Assembly (NCBI GenBank): GCA_001599295.1
Contig: BCGN01000006.1
Location: forward strand, 620,001-684,000
Length of the DNA stretch: 64,000 nucleotides
Direction: 5' to 3'
Source: Sporopachydermia quercuum
Taxonomy: Eukaryota; Ascomycota; Sporopachydermiomycetes; Sporopachydermiales; Sporopachydermiaceae
Under the pieces are notes generated by a model. It worked only from the letters and a program-made list of their open reading frames with translations. It had not been told where the DNA came from and made no database searches. The position numbers were made by a program, and so were the translations under genes. Shown piece after piece: positions 10,226 to 24,056 of the stretch; the first letter of the stretch is position 1, and every line of letters starts with the position of its first letter.

Positions 10226-12739
10226 ATGACACCACCGCCTGACGCTTATACTCCTGGCACAGTTCTCACTGTGGGAACGCATAAAGCGGTTATAAAACAC
10301 TATTTAGCNTCTGGAGGCTTTGCTCACGTCTATGTAGTAGAAATAACTCCCCCGAACCATGGTGTATCTGTTGCCTGTTTAAAAAGAGTAGCAGTGCCGG
10401 ATAAACCTAGCTTGAATCTTCTACGGAAAGAAGTAGAGTCTATGAAGCTTTTGAAAGGCTCTCGTTATGTGGTAGANTATATTGACTCTCATGCTGCTCG
10501 TATGAGCAATAATATAAACTATGAAGTTTTCGTGCTGATGGAATATTGCTCAAAGTCTTCTCTCATCAATTTTATGAACACCAGANTGCAATACAAGCTT
10601 TCTGAATCCGAAGTTATTCAGATTATGTTTGATATCAGTCAAGCCGTAGCTTCTATGCATTATATGACGCCTCCTTTGATTCATCGTGATCTCAAGATTG
10701 AAAATGTCCTTATTGCTGGTGATGGGACATACAAATTATGTGATTTTGGTTCCACATCTTACCCATTTCCTGTACCAAGAAACGCTCAAGAATTTGGTTT
10801 CCTTCAAGATGATATTATGCGCTATACTACTAAACAGTATAGAGCTCCTGAAATGGTTGATCTATATCGCGGATTCCCTATCGACGAAAAATCAGATATA
10901 TGGGCGTTAGGTGTGTTTCTATATAAAGTGTGTTACTTCATAACTCCATTTGAAACTCAAGGTGATTTGGCTATTCTTCACTCTTCATTCTCATTTCCCA
11001 AAACCCCAGCTTTCTCATCTAAGCTGAAAAACCTTATATGCTTATTGCTGCTCCAAGATCCTCGACAGAGGCCTAACATTTATGATGTTGTAGAAGAAGT
11101 GTCAGCTATGAAACATGTGCCTGTTCCCATTGAAAACATATACGTTGCAAAAAACTCTACGCAGAGAATATCCACCAAAACTGAAACATCTCTGCCTCAG
11201 ACTACCTCCCAATTGAACATATCGCAATCACAAACTACTACTGGTGCTTTAACACCTATTCTGTCTCGAAGTCAGAATCACTCTCCTACTCAGCCAAGCT
11301 CCAGGAAAACGTCCAATTTGGATCTTTTAACCTTTCAAATGGAATCCGTTGTCCTTCAGGATGATGCTCCCCCTCCTCCACGAAGACCTCCTAAAGCTAC
11401 TCCTAAAACATCACAGGTTCCAAGACAGCCTCGTGAAGCTGAAGAGTATGAATTGCCTGTGCGCCCTGCAAGAAATAAACAACTAAACAGCAGTAAGAAA
11501 AGACCTACAAGCATGTATATTCCCAGAAGCACATCTCCTCTTGATGACGATTATTCTGATTATGATCCACGTGCTTTACAACGACTTGTCACGGGATTAT
11601 CTGCTACAGGATCGACTGTTGATTTGGACAATGAAGCAGTAACGATCAACTCAAATCTGGATTTCCTACGTACTCTTGACCAGAATGAAAATATACGTTC
11701 GACCAACCGGTCTGTTCACTTAACAGGAAATTCTATTAACAAACAGGATTATGTATCATCATGGGTCAGTGGTAATACTATGATGAACACCGAGCCTCAA
11801 ATAACTGGTTCCTCCACTCATAGTAAACGGTCTAGCATGTCTTCTATCAAGCATACATTCACTGGAGCATTCAAACGATCCTCATCACCTACGAGATCGT
11901 TTTCTGCGGAGGAGAAACAGTCGAACTCCAACTTTCAGTATAAGAATAGAAGCACCGATTCATTCAATAGAATCGGGAAACCAACACTTGAGCCCTATCA
12001 TGATTCTACACCTACCATAACAGACAGAGAAAGAGAAAAAGAACCGCATAAACGATCAAGTTCTATTCAGCGAAGAGTTCAGATGTTATTCAACCGTTCC
12101 GAAGCTCCTACTTCTACAAGAACCGCTTCTGGTTATGGCAAATATACTGATGATAAAGAGAGCATCAACAGTCATAGTAATAAATCCAGTAAGGGAGGAA
12201 ATATTTCATCCGCTGGTAGCACCAACACTACTAGTGTGCATACTGCTACATCTAGTGCAGCTGGAACAACCTTTTCACAGGCTAATAGTAATAAGATGAA
12301 ACCTCCAACTGCAACGGCCGTGAATAAGAAACCATTACTGCCTAACAGAGATGTTAATAAGACTCCTATCACTGTTTTGAAACACACTACTACAGAGCTT
12401 CTACATACACCAGAATTGCTAATTGGCAAGCTGACATCGGAACGGAGAAGCATTGCTGACAGTCCTGCTACAGAGACAACAGATACTGACAGCAGTAGTT
12501 TTTCTGTTACAGAAGCTCCTAGTACCCCAACGATCATTCGGCGAAAATCTTCTAAGCCTCCACCTCCAAGACCTAGTAAACCATTGCATTTGAAATCCCC
12601 TGCTAGGAATGGTAGTAGTTTTTCGGAGAAAGGAAGCAACTCGGCTGATGGTGAATCTATTCGTGATGATCGCAGTGATGTTGATGTGGATGAGATGCAG
12701 AGAAGGTTCAATGAAAAGTTTCCGTCGATCAAAACATAG
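10226..12739 (+). CDS. PRK1: Actin-regulating Ser/Thr kinase, Ark1/Prk1 family
   Basis: Kinase of cortical actin patches. In S. cerevisiae, Ark1 and Prk1 phosphorylate Pan1, Sla1 and epsins to disassemble endocytic coats. The kinase domain (about residues 15-290) has the family's glycine loop (SGGFAHVY), the ATP lysine in VACLKRV (K53), HRDLKIEN with catalytic D155, DFGS at D173 and the activation segment [10 protein letters not shown]. The long tail is Ser/Thr-rich with Pro-rich stretches (PPPPRRPPK and, near the end, [11 protein letters not shown]), suited to binding the Abp1 SH3 domain. It is convergent with HDA1, 236 bp away, as ARK1 and HDA1 are in S. cerevisiae. Because PRK1 and ARK1 are a duplicated pair there, this gene is the single pre-duplication copy and the symbol could equally be ARK1. 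Confidence 0.93.
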   Translation: MTPPPDAYTPGTVLTVGTHKAVIKHYLXSGGFAHVYVVEITPPNHGVSVACLKRVAVPDKPSLNLLRKEVESMKLLKGSRYVVXYIDSHAARMSNNINYEVFVLMEYCSKSSLINFMNTRXQYKLSESEVIQIMFDISQAVASMHYMTPPLIHRDLKIENVLIAGDGTYKLCDFGSTSYPFPVPRNAQEFGFLQDDIMRYTTKQYRAPEMVDLYRGFPIDEKSDIWALGVFLYKVCYFITPFETQGDLAILHSSFSFPKTPAFSSKLKNLICLLLLQDPRQRPNIYDVVEEVSAMKHVPVPIENIYVAKNSTQRISTKTETSLPQTTSQLNISQSQTTTGALTPILSRSQNHSPTQPSSRKTSNLDLLTFQMESVVLQDDAPPPPRRPPKATPKTSQVPRQPREAEEYELPVRPARNKQLNSSKKRPTSMYIPRSTSPLDDDYSDYDPRALQRLVTGLSATGSTVDLDNEAVTINSNLDFLRTLDQNENIRSTNRSVHLTGNSINKQDYVSSWVSGNTMMNTEPQITGSSTHSKRSSMSSIKHTFTGAFKRSSSPTRSFSAEEKQSNSNFQYKNRSTDSFNRIGKPTLEPYHDSTPTITDREREKEPHKRSSSIQRRVQMLFNRSEAPTSTRTASGYGKYTDDKESINSHSNKSSKGGNISSAGSTNTTSVHTATSSAAGTTFSQANSNKMKPPTATAVNKKPLLPNRDVNKTPITVLKHTTTELLHTPELLIGKLTSERRSIADSPATETTDTDSSSFSVTEAPSTPTIIRRKSSKPPPPRPSKPLHLKSPARNGSSFSEKGSNSADGESIRDDRSDVDVDEMQRRFNEKFPSIKT

Positions 12740-12975
12740 AGAAACACGAAGAGTAAAAGTTAAGGATTTACAAGTAAGGAAAACATAACAGGTTTAGGAT
12801 AGTCATTATTAAATAGAATAATAATTAAGGATCAGTCCAATCCTTGGTTGATGATATATAAAAATACAAAGAAAGCATTTAACATAAATTTGAAATGGTG
12901 ATTAGTTTTTTCTCTTCTTCTAGTCTTTTAGTTGCAAGAGCAAACAAGCAAGCAGATGAACGAACAGCAGTGCCA

Positions 12976-15900
12976 TCAACTAGTATCACTAGACTCGTCT
13001 TCCAAGGACTCGTCGATAAACTCAATGACTTCCGAGAATCTTTCATTGATATTATTATCAAGACCTTCAGAGTCGCACCGCAAAACTCGGCCGAATTTTC
13101 GTCTTGGTCGTTTCATATCACCACTGCTTGTAGCCGAATCATTATCACCCCAACAAGGATGCCTGCTACCAGTGAAAATTAAAGAGTTGCGGTAAAACCA
13201 GTCGGTTACATATTCATCAATAAGAGGAACCACAGGCTTTAAAGGTGATTTCCCTATGAAAGAAATAACTGCTCTACTCACGTCTCTTAACTCACGATGA
13301 CCAATTAAATGAACAATACCTCCATACGCTTCACCAATTCCAATGAAAATGATCTTATTGATGGGATAATACTGCAGATAATTGTCCCAAACATAAATAA
13401 GTATTTCTTGCGCCGAGATACTTGGATTATATCCATCCTCTTCGGGTCCAGTTAAAGCTGACGGTATGTTAATGTCCATATAACCAAATTGGTGTTTCCT
13501 GGCCCAATTTATGAATCGTAAGGAAGGATCAACCGTAAGTGCAGTAGATGTATCAAGCAAACCAGTAACAACGTCTGGACGAGCCCATATTTCACAAGGG
13601 TCATGCGTCATAACTACAAGTGTTTGAGCTTCAAATAAGCCAGGAGAAATAAGTATTTGATCTTCATAACTTGGTGATGTTCCTTCCCTAACAAGAGGTA
13701 GAGGTACCAAATTGTAATCTGTTTGGAGAATATGACTTTGGTATGTTCTCATAGCATCTTGTACTCTAACTGAACTCTCACTCAATACTTCATGACTGTC
13801 CTCGTAATGGGCTTCCAAACCAAAGTAGTTGGGTCTCATACACTTCCAATAAGGTGCTTGACATCTGATAACTTCTTCAATAGTTTCCACAGCTTCAGGT
13901 TTGGGAATCGGTTGCTTGATTTCCAGAGGTGCTTCTCCAATTAATACTCTTGTTACACTCAAAGCACTATTAGCAATGGAGTCCAAATTATATCCTCCTT
14001 CTAGCACAACACATAGATTACCATCGGCAAGACTCTTCATCATATGTGTCATTTGACCATAGCACTCTGGTGTTACATGACATGCTCCTAGTACATCACC
14101 ATCAGCAGCATCAAATCCTGAAGAGATGAAAACAAAGTCAGGTGAAAACTCTCGACAAATCGGCATGATTGTCTTCTGGAAAGCGTAAANATACTCAGCA
14201 TCTCCCATTCCCGGGCAAGGCCAGGGGATGTTAACAGAATACCCTTTCCCTTTGCCATCGCCCACTTTATCAGGACCACCAAAAGTAGTACCTGGATAGA
14301 ATTTCCCGCCTTCATAACGATGAAGTGAAATGTACAAAACTCTGGGATCATCATAGAAACATTTCTGAGTGCCATTACCATGATGGATATCCCAATCTAA
14401 TATGACGATTCGTCTTACGGATTCAGGGAAGTTTTTCAGCAGATAGCTTGCACCTACGGCTACATTAGAGAACAGACAGAATCCTCCAGGAGCGTCTGGT
14501 TCTGCATGATGTCCAGGAGGTCTTACCACGGCTATAGAGTTTTTAACCCTTCCTTCTACAACTGCTTTTGCTGCTTCTATGGTCCCTCCACAAGAAAGCT
14601 TTGCAGCTAGAAAGGATTCATGGTTATAATAGACGGAATCACCCTTTTCTGTTTCTTCCAGTAACCGTTGTTTTGACATAGTGGTAGTGGAGGCTATGAA
14701 GTTCAAATGTTCCTCTGAGTGAACAAGTAAGATTTCTTCTTTTGTTGCTTCTCTAACAGGGATTTTTTGCATTAGATCACCAATATCGTCTCTTCCAATG
14801 AGACATGGATCGTTGAGAAGCCCTGCTTCGGCCAAAATTTTATATATTCGATAAATACGTCTAGGATCTTCTGGATGCGGATCAATGTATTCAAAGTACG
14901 AAGTGACAATCTTTGCATGATACCGCATTCGGACATCGTAACATATACCTGTTTTTAATGGAACATATTGTAGTTTTGGAGGTCTTTCCGGAACGATGAT
15001 GGGTCGTTCTTTGACTACCACATGCCCAATTTGAACTTTGTTATCAACAGAACTACTCATTTCCACGTCCACAACGGAAGGTTTGACATCATTTGAAACA
15101 ATTTCATTAGCTAAGAATTCTGCTGAGTTGTTTATACCATTTGATTGGACAACTGGTGAGTCTGATCTCTTTCTCTTCCCAGGGTTTTCTGTGGTGGTGA
15201 TATCAACTGGCTTGACGAATATTTCTTCGCGTTGATCTGCGGACTGTGATTCTTGAACATTGTCACTGGAAATAATTGCTGGTGTATATTCGGTTGCTGT
15301 GATAATGGAATTTGTATTATCCTTGATGATGTCGGTTGATGTGTCTAGTTCATTATTTGGCACGAGTTCAGACCCAACGGGAACCTCAATGGTTTCTGTC
15401 TCAATTTTCACTGCTTCCTGTTCGACTGATTTTAGAGGTTCCTGTTTCACCGTTTGTTCAGGTTTGTTGATATGATCAGATTTTCCATCAAGCTGACTAG
15501 CACTTAGAGAATCAGTTTCTACAGCTTCGACAGCCTCAGCAATGGGTATCACAGGCTCAGTTGGTGCTTCTGATGATTCAGACGCAGGATCTACAGCATT
15601 CCCTTCAACAGAGTCAGTGATATCAACTGTAGACTCCAAATCAGTGCCGGATATCTCATTCGCTTGTTTCAGAGGGAGAGAACTTTGATCATTATGTGTC
15701 TCATTGACCTGCTTCTCTCCTAAAATATCACCCTCGGCATATTGTTCTGGTACTACAATGATCGTTCCAGAATCTACAGCAACATCTTTCATCTCAATAT
15801 CTAGATCAATTTCTAAAGAAGGGACTTGATCAATGGACGACTCCGTTGATGAATGCTCAGCGTTTGTTCCATTCTCTTCTCTATTAGACATAGCAGAATC

Positions 15901-16275
15901 CTCTGTTGAGTCAACCGCTATTGCCTCTAAANATGCGACAGGTCTTAGAGCACCATTAGAATCAGATGCTTTCGCTAAAGAGGAGTCATTAACATACGTT
16001 TTCTCATATGTTGTAGTAGAACTCACTACAGGGTAATCTAATCCATCTGTAGGGTTGGCTCCAACTCTTTCAGAGTTAATCTCATCACTTCTGCTGGTTT
16101 TCTCGCTTTCAGCACTATTTTCAACAGACACATCAACTACATCAATAGGAAGCTTGCCATCAGCACCGAAAACCTCATCAATAACTTCATTTAACTCCTT
16201 TTGTTTCCCTGCCTCGCTATCACCATTACTCCCACTTGCCCCACCATTACTAACATCAATCACATTGTCCGACAT
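12976..16275 (-). CDS. HDA1: Class II histone deacetylase Hda1 with long acidic N-terminal extension
   Basis: Zn-dependent lysine deacetylase acting on histones H2B and H3, catalytic subunit of the Hda1-Hda2-Hda3 repressor complex. Of 1099 aa, roughly residues 440-800 form the deacetylase domain: PPGHHAEPDAPGGFC with H589/H590, LDWDIHHGNGTQ with D627/D629, and SSGFDAADGD. The C-terminal part matches the Arb2-like domain of S. cerevisiae Hda1 and ends with GRVLRCDSEGL. The first ~430 residues are low-complexity, rich in Glu, Ser, Asp and Val, with a KRKRSDSP nuclear-localisation-type motif. S. cerevisiae Hda1 is only about 706 aa, so this extension is unusual. It is one unbroken frame from an ATG. 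An ATG near the conserved core could give a short form. Confidence 0.95.
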   Translation of the reverse strand: MSDNVIDVSNGGASGSNGDSEAGKQKELNEVIDEVFGADGKLPIDVVDVSVENSAESEKTSRSDEINSERVGANPTDGLDYPVVSSTTTYEKTYVNDSSLAKASDSNGALRPVAXLEAIAVDSTEDSAMSNREENGTNAEHSSTESSIDQVPSLEIDLDIEMKDVAVDSGTIIVVPEQYAEGDILGEKQVNETHNDQSSLPLKQANEISGTDLESTVDITDSVEGNAVDPASESSEAPTEPVIPIAEAVEAVETDSLSASQLDGKSDHINKPEQTVKQEPLKSVEQEAVKIETETIEVPVGSELVPNNELDTSTDIIKDNTNSIITATEYTPAIISSDNVQESQSADQREEIFVKPVDITTTENPGKRKRSDSPVVQSNGINNSAEFLANEIVSNDVKPSVVDVEMSSSVDNKVQIGHVVVKERPIIVPERPPKLQYVPLKTGICYDVRMRYHAKIVTSYFEYIDPHPEDPRRIYRIYKILAEAGLLNDPCLIGRDDIGDLMQKIPVREATKEEILLVHSEEHLNFIASTTTMSKQRLLEETEKGDSVYYNHESFLAAKLSCGGTIEAAKAVVEGRVKNSIAVVRPPGHHAEPDAPGGFCLFSNVAVGASYLLKNFPESVRRIVILDWDIHHGNGTQKCFYDDPRVLYISLHRYEGGKFYPGTTFGGPDKVGDGKGKGYSVNIPWPCPGMGDAEYXYAFQKTIMPICREFSPDFVFISSGFDAADGDVLGACHVTPECYGQMTHMMKSLADGNLCVVLEGGYNLDSIANSALSVTRVLIGEAPLEIKQPIPKPEAVETIEEVIRCQAPYWKCMRPNYFGLEAHYEDSHEVLSESSVRVQDAMRTYQSHILQTDYNLVPLPLVREGTSPSYEDQILISPGLFEAQTLVVMTHDPCEIWARPDVVTGLLDTSTALTVDPSLRFINWARKHQFGYMDINIPSALTGPEEDGYNPSISAQEILIYVWDNYLQYYPINKIIFIGIGEAYGGIVHLIGHRELRDVSRAVISFIGKSPLKPVVPLIDEYVTDWFYRNSLIFTGSRHPCWGDNDSATSSGDMKRPRRKFGRVLRCDSEGLDNNINERFSEVIEFIDESLEDESSDTS

Positions 16276-18021
16276 TCTGAAGACTCTTATGCCACCTTTT
16301 CCACTATTTTCATATCACGTAATCTGATAATCTAACTCTTCGCTATGTGACAGAAACTCTTACAGTAGAAAAGGGACCTAGTTTCAAGGTACAATCCAAG
16401 CCAGCTTAATCACAAATTCGCACTAATAATATACAAACAGAAAGTAACGATAACAATCAAATCAATTCAACAACGCAGCCATCCAAAATCTATTGATTAT
16501 CAACCAATCAATCAACAACACAGACCACTTCTGCTTCAAACACGTCTACAAGACTTTTTCAACTACCGCAAAAACTGGGAAGTTTCGTTATCTTACCAGC
16601 GGTGAAATTGGTAAGACACTCAGTAGCTAGTGACACTCTATTCGTTGGTCACAGTCTTTACTCTGCTATATCGATTCTAACAGTAATCCCCACCAACTAC
16701 TAAGAACTTTAATTATCCAGCGTTAATATAAAACAGCTCTTTTTGCTTTGATTCATCTATTTGAATCACAATTGGTTGTGTTTACTCATCTCATTCTTGC
16801 TACAACAACAAGTGAAGAGAAAGAAAAGCGAAATGTGAAGAGAAAGCTGAAAAAGTAACAACGAAAGTTTAATGGGGTTTCCTATTCAGGATAGTAAGAA
16901 AAGTTTATTTCAGACTCTGAGAAGCTGACTAGAGAGATAAGTTGAGGTGAAGATAATAAGGATATGGGCCCTGTATTGATAAAGATGATACTTAAGACTA
17001 CCGCTTAATTTTCTAACGATATCTAGATTCATTGACTGAACGTTGATGTACTTGGATTTCGAATTGATTGTACATAATGATAGTTGGAATGATTTGAACT
17101 GCTATAAGGCGAAGGGAATTAGAGTTTGGTTGAAGAAATGAGTAGTGGAGCGAAGGATTTGATTCTAGCAATGGAGGAGTCGTTTGTCTGAGTGCAAATG
17201 CATCTATTGTTTTAAGACAAGTGGGTATTTGTCTATAATGAAAGTATAATACATATTTGTACTAGATGCTATTGTTGGATCGTTTTTATTGAATTAACCA
17301 ACAATTTCCTATATACTGATAGAAGGTAATACATANCTTCACCCATTTTTGTCATATGCAACTCCCGCATAAAATACCATAATCTTAATTTAAACTTTTG
17401 CTGATGATTTTCGAATGTCGTTTCAAGAGTTCTACACGAAGTATTTTACTATCATCTGAGTTTCCAAACAACTTCCAGTCAAAATTTTCAAAGTTTTACT
17501 ATACCTATTATTTGGGAGGTAGTTTATACTTTTGTTCATCTAAGTTATTCAGATTTCTCAGTATCGTAGTTAACTTTTTTGATGGAAATTGGCTTTACCA
17601 ACTTGATAACCTAATATGGTAAACATGCATAGAGATGCATGAAGCACCGTTGTGCTTTAGAAGCTAGCCAAATGGATGTGTAATTGCCGGCTCTAATGCA
17701 GTTCGGCAAGATCAGATGACTTAACAATTATTCAAATAAATATAACTATTTGAAAAGTGGTGATTGAATTGATAATCAAGTTCTGGATGGGTGGGTTTGT
17801 GTAGTCACTAAAAAAATATCCCAGAAGAAGGAAGAGTATTTCCGACTGAGTTACCGAGGGGCTTTCTACGAGGCTTTCTACTGGAGGAAGGCATTCTTCC
17901 TTTTAGACGGAAACAGAAGAAACCACGATTATTGGAGTACAATTCAAAGTTCTCAACATGTGACTAACGAAAAGTTCACTAGGAGAAGATTCTCTTTGCC
18001 TTCTTCTTTTTTTTTGTCACC

Positions 18022-18210
18022 ATGATTTCTTTGGTAGAGCACTTGGAGGAGCTTTCGAGTGAGATGATCTTTGAGTCTTCAGACAAACCGTAAGTTTACA
18101 ATAATTGAGCAGCACACTTTTATTTATCTATTTGCTTACTCTTCTAAACATTTAGTTATTCTAAAGGAGGTGCACATCGAACCATCATTTCAACAGGTTT
18201 CCTCAGATGA
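18022..18210 (+). other. Possible small spliced ORF, unrecognised
   Basis: ATG at 18022 opens 22 codons (start MISLVEHLEELSS) ending at a perfect GTAAGT donor at 18090. A 66-nt intron with TTCTAAAC as branch site would end at TTTAG (18155), continuing in frame for 17 residues to a TGA at 18210, about 40 aa in all. Later AGs give different 41-50 aa endings. I recognise no family. It could be a small gene, a leader ORF or chance. Confidence 0.25.
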
Positions 18211-19013
18211 ACATTTGCGTACATATATTGTTTTTCGATGCTGTACCATAAGTTATAAAGACTATAATAATCCTTCAATTGCATCTAGAAACGTTCATTG
18301 TTAGAAGGAAGCTAAATAATCTTTTATAATAATATTCTGACTAAACTTAAANTTTGGGATAACAACTGTCAATTTATTTCATCAACAACTCTTTCGAAAC
18401 AAATTTGCATGAATATATAATAGACAAGTCTTATACTCCCCTTCATTCCTTTAATCGTCACCTGATCCCGTGTACTGTAGTATGAGTCTGAACTTTATTT
18501 TGTAAGGTTGAACCTAAATCGTGCACTCCTTTGCGGTATCCTGAACAGCATCATATATTCATCTCAAGTATTTTATTGTCTTTATGGATCCTTTCAGTAT
18601 GTGTATTAACCAATATATATATATTTTCTTCTAACAAAGTTGAAATAAGTAAGGTGCTATATAAATCTTTGTCAGATTGCGTTGTTTATATATTAGAGCT
18701 TAATATTCATTCTCTTCTTGAGTTATACTAATCTTTTTCAACTATACCGTTGATTGGCGATTACCTAATCATTTAGCGTGGCACTTGTAGCTCTCACAGC
18801 ATCCCTCACACTTACACAAGCTACCATGAATCACGAAATATTACTAGTGATTATTACTTTATAGATTAATACAGAGACTTAGATTATCTTCCTAATCCTT
18901 TCAGACTTGCTGCTGGTATTCCAATAACCAGACATGCAAGTCTCCACTTTAGCTCTCAGACTGTTAATTGTCTCATCAATTATTATCGCTTGACTTCGCG
19001 TCTCCTTGCAAGC

Positions 19014-19042
19014 TGAAAAATTTCCCTAAGCATGAAAAATTC
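19014..19042 (+). promoter_or_regulatory. RRPE-like ribosome-biogenesis promoter elements upstream of RCM1
   Basis: TGAAAAATTT at 19014-19023 matches exactly the S. cerevisiae rRNA-processing element, and a near copy TGAAAAATTC follows at 19033-19042. They lie about 230-255 bp before the RCM1 ATG, as expected for a ribosome-biogenesis gene. AT-rich context makes chance matches possible. Confidence 0.5.
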
Positions 19043-19268
19043 CAAAAAAATTATTACTATGGGAAACTTCATTTATATCTTGCTTTAAATCTTTATTTGT
19101 TCTATTTACTTCTCCATATATTAATAAAACCGTCACCAAAAAAACATGATTTTCTCACTATTGCCTTATTCATTAAAGATTTAAATACCTTCTTGATGCT
19201 AGGTTTTCACAGTTCACACTAAGCATTCCTTTTGTTAACTATCTATCTACTCACAGTGTCTTTTCATA

Positions 19269-20699
19269 ATGCAAGCATACTACGACGCTTCACAGTTCTT
19301 GAAAGCTGATCCCAAAGGTGGATCATTGAATTCAAGAATATTTTCAAAGAAACTGAAAACGCCACCAAAGCAAATTTTTGCATTAGTACATTCAACATTA
19401 AAATATAAACCATACATTCTAAAGATCATCAAAAGAGCAAATCTTCTATCAGTGGAAAGGAAACTAGCAAAGGATATCAATCTGACCATCCTATTAGTTC
19501 ATGACTTACTTTTCACCAAATCTCGTAGAATAAGATCATCAAAACATCCTATAAAAGATGCTATATTGAAAAATAAAAACCGCTTGAATGCCGAGCTTGT
19601 TAAGATGAAACTAGAGATGAAGGTAACTGATGTCTCTCAACTTGTTACCGCCGAGAAGAAACCACCAGTGAGATGGATCAGATTAAACACTTTGAAATCC
19701 AATAATTTACAAGAAGCAATTGCATCAGATATAGAATTAAGAAAATTAGAAACTGTAAGTTCTTGGCAGGAAGTGGCTAAGAATACCAAAGGAATTTATT
19801 TCGATGATTATATTCCAAATGTTTTCTGTGTACATCCTTCACATCCTATCACNAAGTCAGAGTTATACACTACGGGGTCCATTATACTACAGGACCGTGC
19901 TAGTTGCTTCCCTGCTCATATTCTATCCCCTTCAGCTGAAGATTATGTTATTGATGCTTGTGCAGCACCTGGGAACAAGACAACTCATCTAGCGTCATAC
20001 ATCAGAAGTGGTGAGAGCGGCAAAGATACTACACCTCAGATTTATGCTTTTGAAAAGGACAAAGCAAGAGCGAAACTACTACAGACAATGATTGATAGAG
20101 CAGGAGCTTCAAAGATTATTTCTGTCAAAAATAAAGATTTCACATTAAGCCAATACGATGCTGAATATGATCATGTAACAGGTTTAATTCTTGATCCATC
20201 TTGTTCAGGCTCCGGTATCTACGGTAGAGAAGTTGAAGATCAAGACAGAAATGATTCTACCAATNGCAATAGAAGTGTTAATAATAATAAGGAAGAATTC
20301 TCTGCCGAGTCTTCAAACGACAAACATCAAATAAGAATAATCAAATTATCTCAATTCCAATCCAGTATCGTTTTATATGCTTTGACCGAATTTCCCAATG
20401 CTGAAAAAGTAGTTTATTCTACTTGTTCTCATAATGGAGAAGAGAATGAAAAAGTGGTAGCTAAAATACTTGCACAAGAATCTGTGAAAGAGAATGGCTG
20501 GTGTTTAGCGAAAAGNGCTGCTGTTGTTCCTGCATGGTCAAGACGAGGGCAATCTAAATGGTTTGTTGAAGAAGGATTCACAGAACAGGAGGCTGAAGGC
20601 TTAGCTGATAGCTGTGTTAGATTTACTAAAGAAATAGATGGAGGTATTGGGTTTTTCGCGGCTTGTTTCGAGAGAAAGCCATGGTCAGGATTTGATTAG
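19269..20699 (+). CDS. RCM1: 25S rRNA (cytosine-C5) methyltransferase, Rcm1/NSUN5
   Basis: Nucleolar SAM-dependent enzyme that makes one m5C in large-subunit rRNA (C2278 in S. cerevisiae). 476 aa, close to the family length. Visible: an N-terminal RNA-binding part, the SAM-binding motif [14 protein letters not shown], motif [12 protein letters not shown] with C312, and motif [14 protein letters not shown] with C386. In NSUN enzymes the motif VI Cys attacks the base and the motif IV Cys helps release the product. An Asn/Ser-rich insert (about residues 330-355) follows motif IV. Single Ns fall in three codons without changing the frame. Neighbour of HDA1 as in S. cerevisiae (YNL022C/YNL021W). 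Confidence 0.95.
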   Translation: MQAYYDASQFLKADPKGGSLNSRIFSKKLKTPPKQIFALVHSTLKYKPYILKIIKRANLLSVERKLAKDINLTILLVHDLLFTKSRRIRSSKHPIKDAILKNKNRLNAELVKMKLEMKVTDVSQLVTAEKKPPVRWIRLNTLKSNNLQEAIASDIELRKLETVSSWQEVAKNTKGIYFDDYIPNVFCVHPSHPIXKSELYTTGSIILQDRASCFPAHILSPSAEDYVIDACAAPGNKTTHLASYIRSGESGKDTTPQIYAFEKDKARAKLLQTMIDRAGASKIISVKNKDFTLSQYDAEYDHVTGLILDPSCSGSGIYGREVEDQDRNDSTNXNRSVNNNKEEFSAESSNDKHQIRIIKLSQFQSSIVLYALTEFPNAEKVVYSTCSHNGEENEKVVAKILAQESVKENGWCLAKXAAVVPAWSRRGQSKWFVEEGFTEQEAEGLADSCVRFTKEIDGGIGFFAACFERKPWSGFD

Positions 20700-20947
20700 G
20701 AATGGATAGGTTAGAATAGAATACGAATAAGAGATTCGGAATTAATTTGATAATACGATACTACTATTTAACGTGTTTAATCAAATATCATTATCAACAC
20801 TACTAGTATGTTAGCTCTACTGCTAATAACATTTTATGAACTCAATGATTACATAATACCAAAAGACCGCTTATGAGACCATCATTGCTGATGATGATCG
20901 CAATCCTAGTTAGTAATCATACCTAATATATCTAACTATCACTGTTC

Positions 20948-23194
<2,247 letters not shown>

Positions 23195-24056
23195 TTTGAA
23201 TGAATATTATAGTAATTGAGCACAGCTAAAATGAACAATTATGAGTGAATACCCTATCTGATCAAATATTTCTAACAAGTACAGTAAAACTAAGCTTCCT
23301 GCTTAATAGACTTATCAATAGTGTCACTGATTATACGTTGAATCTCAGCAATTACAAACCAATGAAAGATTGATGATAGTAGCAAGAAAGAAACGATCAA
23401 AGGGGAAATAGCATAGCAACAATCAATGAAGGAAATCTACTCAACATTTGAGATGTTGCTTTGATTCGGCGACTGAAAAATAAGGGGATTTTCTTCGACG
23501 TGCTTTGTGATGTGGAGAAATTTCGGAAATGATAGTGAAAAGGGGAGAGGCCTGGAGCTTAGGATGTTGTGTGATGAGATGTGAACAGTAAAATGGGGGG
23601 CAGGTGAGAGATTTAGGGGACATAGCAGATGAAATTAATGTATGATTAGGAGTAGTTTATCCTTATAATTGTGCTTATAATATGGCAGAAACTGGTAAGA
23701 ATAGCTTGCTAATAAGTAAAAGATGGCTTAGGGATAATAGCCACTTATTTATTTATTATTTTGTTCTCTCATGTCCAAATTACGGAGTATAAAGACCTGT
23801 TAGTAGGAATTAAGGTTACAGCACCATGCATTCAACCTGCATGAACTAAGCTGATTTCAACCCAAACGATTCATAAAGCGGAAAAATTCTGAAATATGTC
23901 GGAAACTATATCGGATAACTGCCATAGAATAATAGACTTCTATCTACAATACGAATAATCACTGAAAATACTGGAAATAAAGAGAAAGAAAAAAAGAAAA
24001 CTCTATTGGCAGAGTTGGAGCTCATGTCAGGCAATGATATTGGCATAACTATCCAT
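23195..24056. other. Intergenic region between LYS12 and FAP1
   Basis: Both flanking genes are on the minus strand, so this holds the LYS12 promoter and the FAP1 3' flank. Nothing else convincing is seen. A 60-codon frame at 23441-23623 has no recognisable features. Confidence 0.5.

Larger units (their letters stand above)
16276..19268. other. 3 kb intergenic region between HDA1 and RCM1
   Basis: Divergent promoter region. Open frames of 66-84 codons on the + strand (17398-17622, 18071-18304, 18531-18731, 18968-19222) have no recognisable features and are probably chance. A possible spliced small gene begins at 18022 (separate entry). A 10-base direct repeat (GGCTTTCTAC, two copies) lies near 17861-17882. 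Confidence 0.5.

Noticed and set aside
12172-12747. 191-codon frame antisense to the kinase tail
   Set aside because: Mirror of low-complexity Ser/Thr/Pro codons in the kinase gene; no family resemblance.
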